From Limnomonas spitsbergensis (Eukaryota > Chlorophyta > Chlorophyceae > Chlamydomonadales), in contig JAYJMM010000119.1 in the NCBI GenBank assembly GCA_037349105.1, positions 6,707,001 through 6,771,000 of the forward strand: a DNA stretch of 64,000 nt, written 5' to 3'. Positions 30,301 to 45,300 of the stretch are shown here, in pieces. The first letter of the stretch is position 1. Every line of letters begins with the position of its first letter. Position numbers and translations under genes: made by a program. Below the pieces are notes generated by a model that did not search any database, was not told the DNA's origin, and saw only the letters and a list, made by a program, of their open reading frames with translations.

Positions 30301-33300
30301 CCCACCACTCCCTGACCTACATGCCCTACACACCCACCACTCCCTGACCTACATGCCCTACACACCCACCACTCCCTGACCTACATGCTCTACACACCCA
30401 CCACTCCCTGACCTACATGCTCTACACACCCACCACTCCCTGACCTACATGCCCTACACACCCACCACTCCCTGACCTACATGCCCTACACACCCACCAC
30501 TCCCTGACCTACATGCCCTACACACCCACCACTCCCTGACCTACATGCCCTACACACCCACCACTCCCTGACCTACATGCTCTACACACCCACCACTCCC
30601 TGACCTACATGCCCTACACACCCACCACTCCCTGACCTACATGCCCTACACACCCACCACTCCCTGACCTACATTACACACCCACCACTCCCTGACCTAC
30701 ATGCCCTACACACCCACCACTCCCTGACCTACATGCCCTACACACCCACCACTCCCTGACCTACATGCCCTACACACCCACCACTCCCTGACCTACATGC
30801 CCTACACACCCACCACTCCCTGACCTACATGCCCTACACACCCACCACTCCCTGACCTACATGCCCTACACACCCACCACTCCCTGACCTACATGCCCTA
30901 CACACCCACCACTCCCTGACCTACATGCCCTACACACCCACCACTCCCTGACCTACATGCTCTACACACCCACCACTCCCTGACCTACATGCCCTACACA
31001 CCCACCACTCCCTGACCTACATGCTCTACACACCCACCACTCCCTGACCTACATGCCCTACACACCCACCACTCCCTGACCTACATGCCCTACACACCCA
31101 CCACTCCCTGACCTACATGCCCTACACACCCACCACTCCCTGACCTACATGCCCTACACACCCACCACTCCCTGACCTACATGCCCTACACACCCACCAC
31201 TCCCTGACCTACATGCCCTACACACCCACCACTCCCTGACCTACATGCTCTACACACCCACCACTCCCTGACCTACATGCCCTACACACCCACCACTCCC
31301 TGACCTACATGCCCTACACACCCACCACTCCCTGACCTACATTACACACCCACCACTCCCTGACCTACATGCCCTACACACCCACCACTCCCTGACCTAC
31401 ATGCCCTACACACCCACCACTCCCTGACCTACATGCCCTACACACCCACCACTCCCTGACCTACATGCCCTACACACCCACCACTCCCTGACCTACATGC
31501 CCTACACACCCACCACTCCCTGACCTACATGCCCTACACACCCACCACTCCCTGACCTACATGCCCTACACACCCACCACTCCCTGACCTACATGCCCTA
31601 CACACCCACCACTCCCTGACCTACATGCTCTACACACCCACCACTCCCTGACCTACATGCTCTACCCACCCACCACTCCCTGACCTACATGCCCTACACA
31701 CCCACCACTCCCTGACCTACATGCCCTACACACCCACCACTCCCTGACCTTCATGCCCTACACACCCACCACTCCCTGACCTACATGCCCTACACACCCA
31801 CCACTCCCTGACCTACATGCCCTACACACCCACCACTCCCTGACCTACATGCCCTACACACCCACCACTCCCTGACCTACATGCCCTACACACCCACCAC
31901 TCCCTGACCTACATGCCCTACACCCACCACTCCCTGACCTACATTACACACCCACCACTCCCTGACCTTCATGCTCTACACACCCACCACTCCCTGACCT
32001 ACATGCCCTACATACCCACCACTCCCTGACCTACATTACACACCCACCACTCCCTGACCTACATGCCCTACACACCCACCACTCCCTGACCTACATGCCC
32101 TACACACCCACCACTCCCTGACCTACATTACACACCCACCACTCCCTGACCTACATGCCCAACACACCCACCACTCCCTGACCTACATGCCCTACACACC
32201 CACCACTCCCTGACCTACATGCCCTACACACCCACCACTCCCTGACCTACATGCTCTACACACCCACCACTCCCTGACCTACATGCCCTACACACCCACC
32301 ACTCCCTGACCTACATGCCCTACACACCCACCACTCCTTGACCTACATGCCCTACACACCCACCACTCCCTGACCTACATGCTCTACACACCCACCACTC
32401 CCTGACCTACATGCCCTACACACCCACCACTCCCTGACCTACATGCTCTACACACCCACCACTCCCTGACCTACATGCCCTACACACCCACCACTCCCTG
32501 ACCTACATGCCCTACACACCCACCACTCCCTGACCTACATGCTCTACACACCCACCACTCCCTGACCTACATGCCCTACACACCCACCACTCCCTGACCT
32601 ACATGCCCTACACACCCACCACTCCCTGACCTACATGCTCTACACACCCACCACTCCCTGACCTACATGCCCTACACACCCACCACTCCCTGACCTACAT
32701 GCCCTACACACCCACCACTCCCTGACCTACATGCCCTACACACCCACCACTCCCTGACCTACATGCCCTACACACCCACCACTCCCTGACCTACATGCCC
32801 TACACACCCACCACTCCCTGACCTACATGCCCTACACACCCACCACTCCCTGACCTTCATGCTCTACACACCCACCACTCCCTGACCTACATGCCCTACA
32901 CACCCACCACTCCCTGACCTACATGCCCTACACACCCACCACTCCCTGACCTACATGCCCTACACACCCACCACTCCCTGACCTACATTACACACCCACC
33001 ACTCCCTGACCTACATGCCCTACACACCCACCACTCCCTGACCTACATGCCCTACACACCCACCACTCCCTGACCTACATGCCCTACACACCCACCACTC
33101 CCTGACCTACATGCCCTACACACCCACCACTCCCTGACCTACATGCCCTACACACCCACCACTCCCTGACCTACATGCCCTACACACCCACCACTCCCTG
33201 ACCTACATGCCCTACACACCCACCACTCCCTGACCTACATGCCCTACACACCCACCACTCCCTGACCTACATGCTCTACACACCCACCACTCCCTGACCT

Positions 33301-36300
33301 ACATGCTCTACCCACCCACCACTCCCTGACCTACATGCCCTACACACCCACCACTCCCTGACCTACATGCCCTACACACCCACCACTCCCTGACCTTCAT
33401 GCCCTACACACCCACCACTCCCTGACCTACATGCCCTACACACCCACCACTCCCTGACCTACATGCCCTACACACCCACCACTCCCTGACCTACATGCCC
33501 TACACACCCACCACTCCCTGACCTACATGCCCTACACACCCACCACTCCCTGACCTACATGCCCTACACCCACCACTCCCTGACCTACATTACACACCCA
33601 CCACTCCCTGACCTTCATGCTCTACACACCCACCACTCCCTGACCTACATGCCCTACATACCCACCACTCCCTGACCTACATTACACACCCACCACTCCC
33701 TGACCTACATGCCCTACACACCCACCACTCCCTGACCTACATGCCCTACACACCCACCACTCCCTGACCTACATTACACACCCACCACTCCCTGACCTAC
33801 ATGCCCAACACACCCACCACTCCCTGACCTACATGCCCTACACACCCACCACTCCCTGACCTACATGCCCTACACACCCACCACTCCCTGACCTACATGC
33901 TCTACACACCCACCACTCCCTGACCTACATGCCCTACACACCCACCACTCCCTGACCTACATGCCCTACACACCCACCACTCCTTGACCTACATGCCCTA
34001 CACACCCACCACTCCCTGACCTACATGCTCTACACACCCACCACTCCCTGACCTACATGCCCTACACACCCACCACTCCCTGACCTACATGCTCTACACA
34101 CCCACCACTCCCTGACCTACATGCCCTACACACCCACCACTCCCTGACCTACATGCCCTACACACCCACCACTCCCTGACCTACATGCTCTACACACCCA
34201 CCACTCCCTGACCTACATGCCCTACACACCCACCACTCCCTGACCTACATGCCCTACACACCCACCACTCCCTGACCTACATGCTCTACACACCCACCAC
34301 TCCCTGACCTACATGCCCTACACACCCACCACTCCCTGACCTACATGCCCTACACACCCACCACTCCCTGACCTACATGCCCTACACACCCACCACTCCC
34401 TGACCTACATGCCCTACACACCCACCACTCCCTGACCTACATGCCCTACACACCCACCACTCCCTGACCTACATGCCCTACACACCCACCACTCCCTGAC
34501 CTTCATGCTCTACACACCCACCACTCCCTGACCTACATGCCCTACACACCCACCACTCCCTGACCTACATGCCCTACACACCCACCACTCCCTGACCTTC
34601 ATGCTCTACACACCCACCACTCCCTGACCTACATGCCCTACACACCCACCACTCCCTGACCTTCATGCTCTACACACCCACCACTCCCTGACCTACATGC
34701 TCTACACACCCACCACTCCCTGACCTACATGCCCTACACACCCACCACTCCCTGACCTACATGCCCTACACACCCACCACTCCCTGACCTACATGCCCTA
34801 CACACCCACCACTCCCTGACCTACATGCCCTACACACCCACCACTCCCTGACCTACATGCCCTACACACCCACCACTCCCTGACCTACATGCCCTACACA
34901 CCCACCACTCCCTGACCTACATGCCCTACACACCCACCACTCCCTGACCTACATGCCCTACACACCCACCACTCCCTGACCTACATGCCCTACACACCCA
35001 CCACTCCCTGACCTTCATGCTCTACACACCCACCACTCCCTGACCTACATGCCCTACACACCCACCACTCCCTGACCTACATGCCCTACACACCCACCAC
35101 TCCCTGACCTTCATGCTCTACACACCCACCACTCCCTGACCTACATGCCCTACACACCCACCACTCCCTGACCTTCATGCTCTACACACCCACCACTCCC
35201 TGACCTACATGCTCTACCCACCCACCACTCCCTGACCTACATGCCCTACACACCCACCACTCCCTGACCTACATGCCCTACACACCCACCACTCCCTGAC
35301 CTTCATGCCCTACACACCCACCACTCCCTGACCTACATGCCCTACACACCCACCACTCCCTGACCTTCATGCTCTACACACCCACCACTCCCTGACCTAC
35401 ATGCCCTACACACCCACCACTCCCTGACCTTCATGCTCTACACACCCACCACTCCCTGACCTACATGCCCTACACACCCACCACTCCCTGACCTACATGC
35501 CCTACACACCCACCACTCCCTGACCTACATGCTCTACACACCCACCACTCCCTGACCTACATGCCCTACACACCCACCACTCCCTGACCTACATGCCCTA
35601 CACACCCACCACTCCCTGACCTTCATGCTCTACACACCCACCACTCCCTGACCTACATGCCCTACACACCCACCACTCCCTGACCTTCATGCTCTACACA
35701 CCCACCACTCCCTGACCTACATGCCCTACACACCCACCACTCCCTGACCTACATGCCCTACACACCCACCACTCCCTGACCTTCATGCCCTACACACCCA
35801 CCACTCCCTGACCTACATTACACACCCACCACTCCCTGACCTTCATGCCCTACACACCCACCACTCCCTGACCTACATGCCCTACACACCCACCACTCCC
35901 TGACCTACATGCTCTACACACCCACCACTCCCTGACCTACATGCCCTACACACCCACCACTCCCTGACCTACATGCCCTACACACCCACCACTCCCTGAC
36001 CTACATGCTCTACACACCCACCACTCCCTGACCTACATGCCCTACACACCCACCACTCCCTGACCTACATGCCCTACACACCCACCACTCCCTGACCTAC
36101 ATGCTCTACACACCCACCACTCCCTGACCTACATGCCCTACACACCCACCACTCCCTGACCTACATGCCCTACACACCCACCACTCCCTGACCTACATGC
36201 CCTACACACCCACCACTCCCTGACCTACATGCTCTACACACCCACCACTCCCTGACCTACATGCCCTACACACCCACCACTCCCTGACCTACATGCCCTA

Positions 36301-39300
36301 CACACCCACCACTCCCTGACCTACATGCTCTACACACCCACCACTCCCTGACCTACATGCCCTACACACCCACCACTCCCTGACCTACATGCCCTACACA
36401 CCCACCACTCCCTGACCTACATGCCCTACACACCCACCACTCCCTGACCTACATGCCCTACACACCCACCACTCCCTGACCTACATGCTCTACACACCCA
36501 CCACTCCCTGACCTACATGCCCTACACACCCACCACTCCCTGACCTACATGCCCTACACACCCACCACTCCCTGACCTACATGCCCTACACACCCACCAC
36601 TCCCTGACCTACATGCTCTACACACCCACCACTCCCTGACCTACATGCCCTACACACCCACCACTCCCTGACCTACATGCCCTACACACCCACCACTCCC
36701 TGACCTACATGCTCTACACACCCACCACTCCCTGACCTACATGCTCTACACACCCACCACTCCCTGACCTACATGCCCTACACACCCACCACTCCCTGAC
36801 CTACATGCCCTACACACCCACCACTCCCTGACCTACATGCCCTACACACCCACCACTCCCTGACCTACATGCCCTACACACCCACCACTCCCTGACCTAC
36901 ATGCTCTACACACCCACCACTCCCTGACCTACATGCCCTACACACCCACCACTCCCTGACCTACATGCCCTACACACCCACCACTCCCTGACCTACATTA
37001 CACACCCACCACTCCCTGACCTACATGCCCTACACACCCACCACTCCCTGACCTACATGCCCTACACACCCACCACTCCCTGACCTACATGCCCTACACA
37101 CCCACCACTCCCTGACCTACATGCCCTACACACCCACCACTCCCTGACCTACATGCCCTACACACCCACCACTCCCTGACCTACATGCCCTACACACCCA
37201 CCACTCCCTGACCTACATGCCCTACACACCCACCACTCCCTGACCTACATGCCCTACACACCCACCACTCCCTGACCTACATGCTCTACACACCCACCAC
37301 TCCCTGACCTACATGCCCTACACACCCACCACTCCCTGACCTACATGCTCTACACACCCACCACTCCCTGACCTACATGCCCTACACACCCACCACTCCC
37401 TGACCTACATGCCCTACATACCCACCACTCCCTGACCTACATGCCCTACACACCCACCACTCCCTGACCTACATGCCCTACACACCCACCACTCCCTGAC
37501 CTACATGCCCTACACACCCACCACTCCCTGACCTACATGCCCTACACACCCACCACTCCCTGACCTACATGCCCTACACACCCACCACTCCCTGACCTAC
37601 ATGCCCTACACACCCACCACTCCCTGACCTACATGCCCTACACACCCACCACTCCCTGACCTACATGCCCTACACACCCACCACTCCCCGACCTACATGC
37701 CCTACACACCCACCACTCCCTGACCTACATGCTCTACCCACCCACCACTCCCTGACCTACATGCTCTACACACCCACCACTCCCTGACCTACATGCCCTA
37801 CACACCCACCACTCCCTGACCTACATGCTCTACACACCCACCACTCCCTGACCTACATGCCCTACACACCCACCACTCCCTGACCTACATGCCCTACACA
37901 CCCACCACTCCCTGACCTACATGCCCTACACACCCACCACTCCCTGACCTACATGCCCTACACACCCACCACTCCCTGACCTACATGCCCTACACACCCA
38001 CCACTCCCTGACCTACATGCCCTACACACCCACCACTCCCTGACCTACATGCCCTACACACCCACCACTCCCTGACCTTCATGCTCTACACACCCACCAC
38101 TCCCTGACCTACATGCCCTACACACCCACCACTCCCTGACCTACATGCCCTACACACCCACCACTCCCTGACCTTCATGCTCTACACACCCACCACTCCC
38201 TGACCTACATGCCCTACACACCCACCACTCCCTGACCTTCATGCTCTACACACCCACCACTCCCTGACCTACATGCTCTACCCACCCACCACTCCCTGAC
38301 CTACATGCCCTACACACCCACCACTCCCTGACCTACATGCCCTACACACCCACCACTCCCTGACCTTCATGCCCTACACACCCACCACTCCCTGACCTAC
38401 ATGCCCTACACACCCACCACTCCCTGACCTTCATGCTCTACACACCCACCACTCCCTGACCTACATGCCCTACACACCCACCACTCCCTGACCTTCATGC
38501 TCTACACACCCACCACTCCCTGACCTACATGCCCTACACACCCACCACTCCCTGACCTACATGCCCTACACACCCACCACTCCCTGACCTACATGCTCTA
38601 CACACCCACCACTCCCTGACCTACATGCCCTACACACCCACCACTCCCTGACCTACATGCCCTACACACCCACCACTCCCTGACCTTCATGCTCTACACA
38701 CCCACCACTCCCTGACCTACATGCCCTACACACCCACCACTCCCTGACCTTCATGCTCTACACACCCACCACTCCCTGACCTACATGCCCTACACACCCA
38801 CCACTCCCTGACCTACATGCCCTACACACCCACCACTCCCTGACCTTCATGCCCTACACACCCACCACTCCCTGACCTACATTACACACCCACCACTCCC
38901 TGACCTTCATGCCCTACACACCCACCACTCCCTGACCTACATGCCCTACACACCCACCACTCCTTGACCTACATGCTCTACACACCCACCACTCCCTGAC
39001 CTACATGCCCTACACACCCACCACTCCCTGACCTACATGCCCTACACACCCACCACTCCCTGACCTACATGCTCTACACACCCACCACTCCCTGACCTAC
39101 ATGCCCTACACACCCACCACTCCCTGACCTACATGCCCTACACACCCACCACTCCCTGACCTACATGCTCTACACACCCACCACTCCCTGACCTACATGC
39201 CCTACACACCCACCACTCCCTGACCTACATGCCCTACACACCCACCACTCCCTGACCTACATGCCCTACACACCCACCACTCCCTGACCTACATGCTCTA

Positions 39301-42300
39301 CACACCCACCACTCCCTGACCTACATGCCCTACACACCCACCACTCCCTGACCTACATGCCCTACACACCCACCACTCCCTGACCTACATGCTCTACACA
39401 CCCACCACTCCCTGACCTACATGCCCTACACACCCACCACTCCCTGACCTACATGCCCTACACACCCACCACTCCCTGACCTACATGCCCTACACACCCA
39501 CCACTCCCTGACCTACATGCCCTACACACCCACCACTCCCTGACCTACATGCTCTACACACCCACCACTCCCTGACCTACATGCCCTACACACCCACCAC
39601 TCCCTGACCTACATGCCCTACACACCCACCACTCCCTGACCTACATGCCCTACACACCCACCACTCCCTGACCTACATGCTCTACACACCCACCACTCCC
39701 TGACCTACATGCCCTACACACCCACCACTCCCTGACCTACATGCCCTACACACCCACCACTCCCTGACCTACATGCTCTACACACCCACCACTCCCTGAC
39801 CTACATGCCCTACACACCCACCACTCCCTGACCTACATGCCCTACACACCCACCACTCCCTGACCTACATGCCCTACACACCCACCACTCCCTGACCTAC
39901 ATGCTCTACACACCCACCACTCCCTGACCTACATGCCCTACACACCCACCACTCCCTGACCTACATGCCCTACACACCCACCACTCCCTGACCTACATGC
40001 TCTACACACCCACCACTCCCTGACCTACATGCCCTACACACCCACCACTCCCTGACCTACATGCCCTACACACCCACCACTCCCTGACCTACATGCCCTA
40101 CACACCCACCACTCCCTGACCTACATGCCCTACACACCCACCACTCCCTGACCTACATGCTCTACACACCCACCACTCCCTGACCTACATGCCCTACACA
40201 CCCACCACTCCCTGACCTACATGCCCTACACACCCACCACTCCCTGACCTACATTACACACCCACCACTCCCTGACCTACATGCCCTACACACCCACCAC
40301 TCCCTGACCTACATGCCCTACACACCCACCACTCCCTGACCTACATGCCCTACACACCCACCACTCCCTGACCTACATGCCCTACACACCCACCACTCCC
40401 TGACCTACATGCCCTACACACCCACCACTCCCTGACCTACATGCCCTACACACCCACCACTCCCTGACCTACATGCCCTACACACCCACCACTCCCTGAC
40501 CTACATGCCCTACACACCCACCACTCCCTGACCTACATGCTCTACACACCCACCACTCCCTGACCTACATGCCCTACACACCCACCACTCCCTGACCTAC
40601 ATGCTCTACACACCCACCACTCCCTGACCTACATGCCCTACACACCCACCACTCCCTGACCTACATGCCCTACACACCCACCACTCCCTGACCTACATGC
40701 CCTACACACCCACCACTCCCTGACCTACATGCCCTACACACCCACCACTCCCTGACCTACATGCCCTACACACCCACCACTCCCTGACCTACATGCCCTA
40801 CACACCCACCACTCCCTGACCTACATGCCCTACACACCCACCACTCCCTGACCTACATGCCCTACACACCCACCACTCCCTGACCTACATGCCCTACACA
40901 CCCACCACTCCCTGACCTACATGCCCTACACACCCACCACTCCCTGACCTACATGCCCTACACACCCACCACTCCCTGACCTACATGCTCTACCCACCCA
41001 CCACTCCCTGACCTACATGCTCTACACACCCACTACTCCCTGACCTACATGCCCTACACACCCACCACTCCCTGACCTACATGCTCTACACACCCACCAC
41101 TCCCTGACCTACATGCCCTACACACCCACCACTCCCTGACCTACATGCCCTACACACCCACCACTCCCTGACCTACATGCCCTACACACCCACCACTCCC
41201 TGACCTACATGCCCTACACACCCACCACTCCCTGACCTACATGCCCTACACACCCACCACTCCCTGACCTACATGCCCTACACACCCACCACTCCCTGAC
41301 CTACATGCCCTACACACCCACCACTCCCTGACCTACATGCCCTACACACCCACCACTCCCTGACCTACATGCCCTACACACCCACCACTCCCTGACCTAC
41401 ATGCTCTACACACCCACCACTCCCTGACCTACATGCTCTACATACCCACCACTCCCTGACCTACATGCCCTACACACCCACCACTCCCTGACCTACATGC
41501 CCTACACACCCACCACTCCCTGACCTACATGCTCTACACACCCACCACTCCCTGACCTACATGCTCTACACACCCACCACTCCCTGACCTACATGCTCTA
41601 CACACCCACCACTCCCTGACCTACATGCCCTACACACCCACCACTCCCTGACCTACATGCCCTACACACCCACCACTCCCTGACCTACATGCCCTACACA
41701 CCCACCACTCCCTGACCTACATGCCCTACACACCCACCACTCCCTGACCTACATGCCCTACACACCCACCACTCCCTGACCTACATGCCCTACACACCCA
41801 CCACTCCCTGACCTACATTACACACCCACCACTCCCTGACCTTCATGCTCTACACACCCACCACTCCCTGACCTACATGCCCTACACACCCACCACTCCC
41901 TGACCTACATGCTCTACACACCCACCACTCCCTGACCTACATGCCCTACACACCCACCACTCCCTGACCTACATGCCCTACACACCCACCACTCCCTGAC
42001 CTACATGCTCTACACACCCACCACTCCCTGACCTACATGCTCTACACACCCACCACTCCCTGACCTACATGCCCTACACACCCACCACTCCCTGACCTAC
42101 ATGCCCTACACACCCACCACTCCCTGACCTACATTACACACCCACCACTCCCTGACCTACATGCCCTACACACCCACCACTCCCTGACCTACATGCCCTA
42201 CACACCCACCACTCCCTGACCTACATGCTCTACACACCCACCACTCCCTGACCTACATGCCCTACACACCCACCACTCCCTGACCTACATGCCCTACACA

Positions 42301-45300
42301 CCCACCACTCCCTGACCTACATGCCCTACACACCCACCACTCCCTGACCTACATGCCCTACACACCCACCACTCCCTGACCTACATGCTCTACACACCCA
42401 CCACTCCCTGACCTACATGCTCTACATACCCACCACTCCCTGACCTACATGCCCTACACCCACCACTCCCTGACCTACATGCCCTACACACTCACCACTC
42501 CCTGACCTACATGCCCTACACCCACCACTCCCTGCCCTACATTACACACCCACCACTCCCTGACCTACATGCCCTACACCCACCACTCCCTGACGTACAT
42601 TACACACCCACCACTCCCTGACCTACATGCCCTACACACCCACCACTCCCTGACCTACATTACACACCCTCCACTCCCTGACCTTCATGCTCTACACACC
42701 CACCACTCCCTGACCTACATGCCCTACACACCCACCACTCCCTGACCTACATGCTCTACACACCCACCACTCCCTGACCTACATGCCCAACACACCCACC
42801 ACTCCCTGACCTACATGCCCTACACACCCACAACTCCCTGACCTACATGCCCTACACACCCACCACTCCCTGACCTACATTACACACCCTCCACTCCCTG
42901 ACCTACATGCCCTACACACCCACCACTCCCTGACCTACATGCCCTACACACCCACCACTCCCTGACCTACATGCCCTACACACCCACCACTCCCTGACCT
43001 ACATGCCCTACACCCACCACTCCCTGACCTACATGCTCTACACACCCACCACTCCCTGACCTACATGCCCTACACACCCACCACTCCCTGACCTACATGC
43101 CCTACACACCCACCACCCAGTGTACGCCTCGGTAAAGGCATTGAAGCTATCCTTCATATCTCAGCCTATCACTGTCCATTAGGCGCCAATCCTGGAAGGC
43201 ACTCTACCCCATGGCCTACATGCAGAGTTTCTTTTTTCGTGAATGAGCTACATGTCAGCTACACTCCAGCCTCTGGCCCGTGACCCCATTTGTGACCAGC
43301 CATGGCCAGTCTTGGCCACCGGTTTTGGGCTGGTCGAGGTTTGGTCACAATTGGGCCTTCTGCGGCCGCTGAGCCCTGCCAAAGGTAGACTCGTAGCCGA
43401 AAAAAGAGACACACGAGCCTTAATCTTCAACTGCCAACCCTTTCACCCCTTTCAAATTACACCTCCCTATGTATCGATCCCATCAGCCGCATGTGAGGAA
43501 TATGTTCCTTTGAGGGCAAACCTTACCTATGCATCATGACCTTCATCTTCCACTGGGCATCCGCCTCTGGTTTTTTCAGCCCCTCCAGGGAATCCTGCAA
43601 GCTTTTGCGCACAGACCAGTCGTGCACATGCTGCGTTGCGCGAAAAGTACGGGTACCGTTAAATGAGTTTCAGATTTGTTTGATCCATGCTTAGCTTACT
43701 TCTCTGCATGCGTGATTCATGGGGATCCCCTGAGTGAGGTAATTCTCCCTGCATGCTCCTCTGAGTATAAACTTCTTTATCATTGCTCTACAACACAGAT
43801 GGACAACACAGAGCACAGGCCAAGTAGAGCACGCAGGACACGCAGGCCATGCAAGCCATGCAGACACACAGGCCATGTTAACCATGCAGACACACAGGCC
43901 ATGCAAACCATGCAGACACACAGGCCATGCACGCTCACCTTTGCCTCCACCTCTTTGAAGACTGACTGCTTCTGAATGAACTTCTTGTGCTCCTCGGCTT
44001 CTCTGTACACCATGAGGTTCAGGATTTAGAGTGAAGGTTTGGGGGTAAGTGGGTGGGTAGGCAGGCAGGCAGGCACTGCTTTCAGCGTCCCGACCTTAAA
44101 CCCATGCTGGTTGTGCTCAAAGCTGTCCCATGACCTCCATCCAGCCATTACCCCACGGGTTCATGCCATGTCCAACCATTAAATCAGTACAACACACAAT
44201 GCTTGTAGCGGTCTTGTGTGCTAAGGGTTGTAACTTGAAAGAGAGGTACGACAACAACAACAGCACATCCTTGCTTCCCCTTCCCCTCGAAGAAAACAGA
44301 CTCCACACCTTGCAGCCAAGGGTGCTATTGTGCCACTTTTAAAATAGGAGATCTGCATGCTCTTGCCACTATGTTTCCACACGAGAGGACACGGGCAAGT
44401 GAACGCATCAAAGAAAGGGCTCTGGGAATCCATTCCTGGAAGGCGTTCCATCGCCTCGCCTAAAGCATGTCGCTTGAGATTTTAGCATGGGACAGGCGTT
44501 TGACACTGAGCTGCTAGCAAGGGCCTGTGTCTTGCAGCCATGCTGTCGTGCTTGCATGCGCATTCTAAAGTTTACGTATCCATGCTGTACGAGGCACGCA
44601 TGGTTGAGGTATCATATTTGCCGGGGAGATTCCATGCAAAAACAAGGAATCCATACCTGCGTGCCCTACTTGCTCCCTCCTAGATTAAGGACTATCATGC
44701 CGTGGTTGGAATCATGTATGCTCTGCCTTGTAGCGCGGACAAGTTCAAGTTTCATAGGCACAAGCGAGGGCACAGAGGCTATCGGGCAGGTGTTGTAAAT
44801 AAAAGGCCAGGAAGCGTGGGAATACAATCTAGAGATGCTTGTCTTACACGAAACTCGTATGCGCGTTCAGTCATGGCGGGTGGGGCTACGCAACCTCCCT
44901 CACCTAGCGGGCCGCTCTCGCTTGACCCTAAATTCGTCCCCTTTCACTGCCAGCCACTGCTTGAAGCTCTCCTCGTTTTTTCTGACGTTGTTCTCCTGAA
45001 TTGCATCGATCGAAGGTGCGCAATAGATAAGAGGGTGTGCAAAGGCTCAGCAAGCTCAGGGCAATATGGCAACATGACAGAAGGAAAACAAAATGGCATA
45101 CAGCTTCATCTAGACAGTTAGTGCTGAATGGCGTGAGCAAGAGAGGTTTGTGTCGTCCATTTCCATGAATAGGTCAGTGAAATTGTGGTCTGGTGATATG
45201 CCATCCCCTCAGGGCCTGATGACAAACTTGAGCTACAGGAGGGGAAATCTGAACAAATGTGAAAATCGGGACTGCTCTCACCAGGTACTCGATGTCCTTA

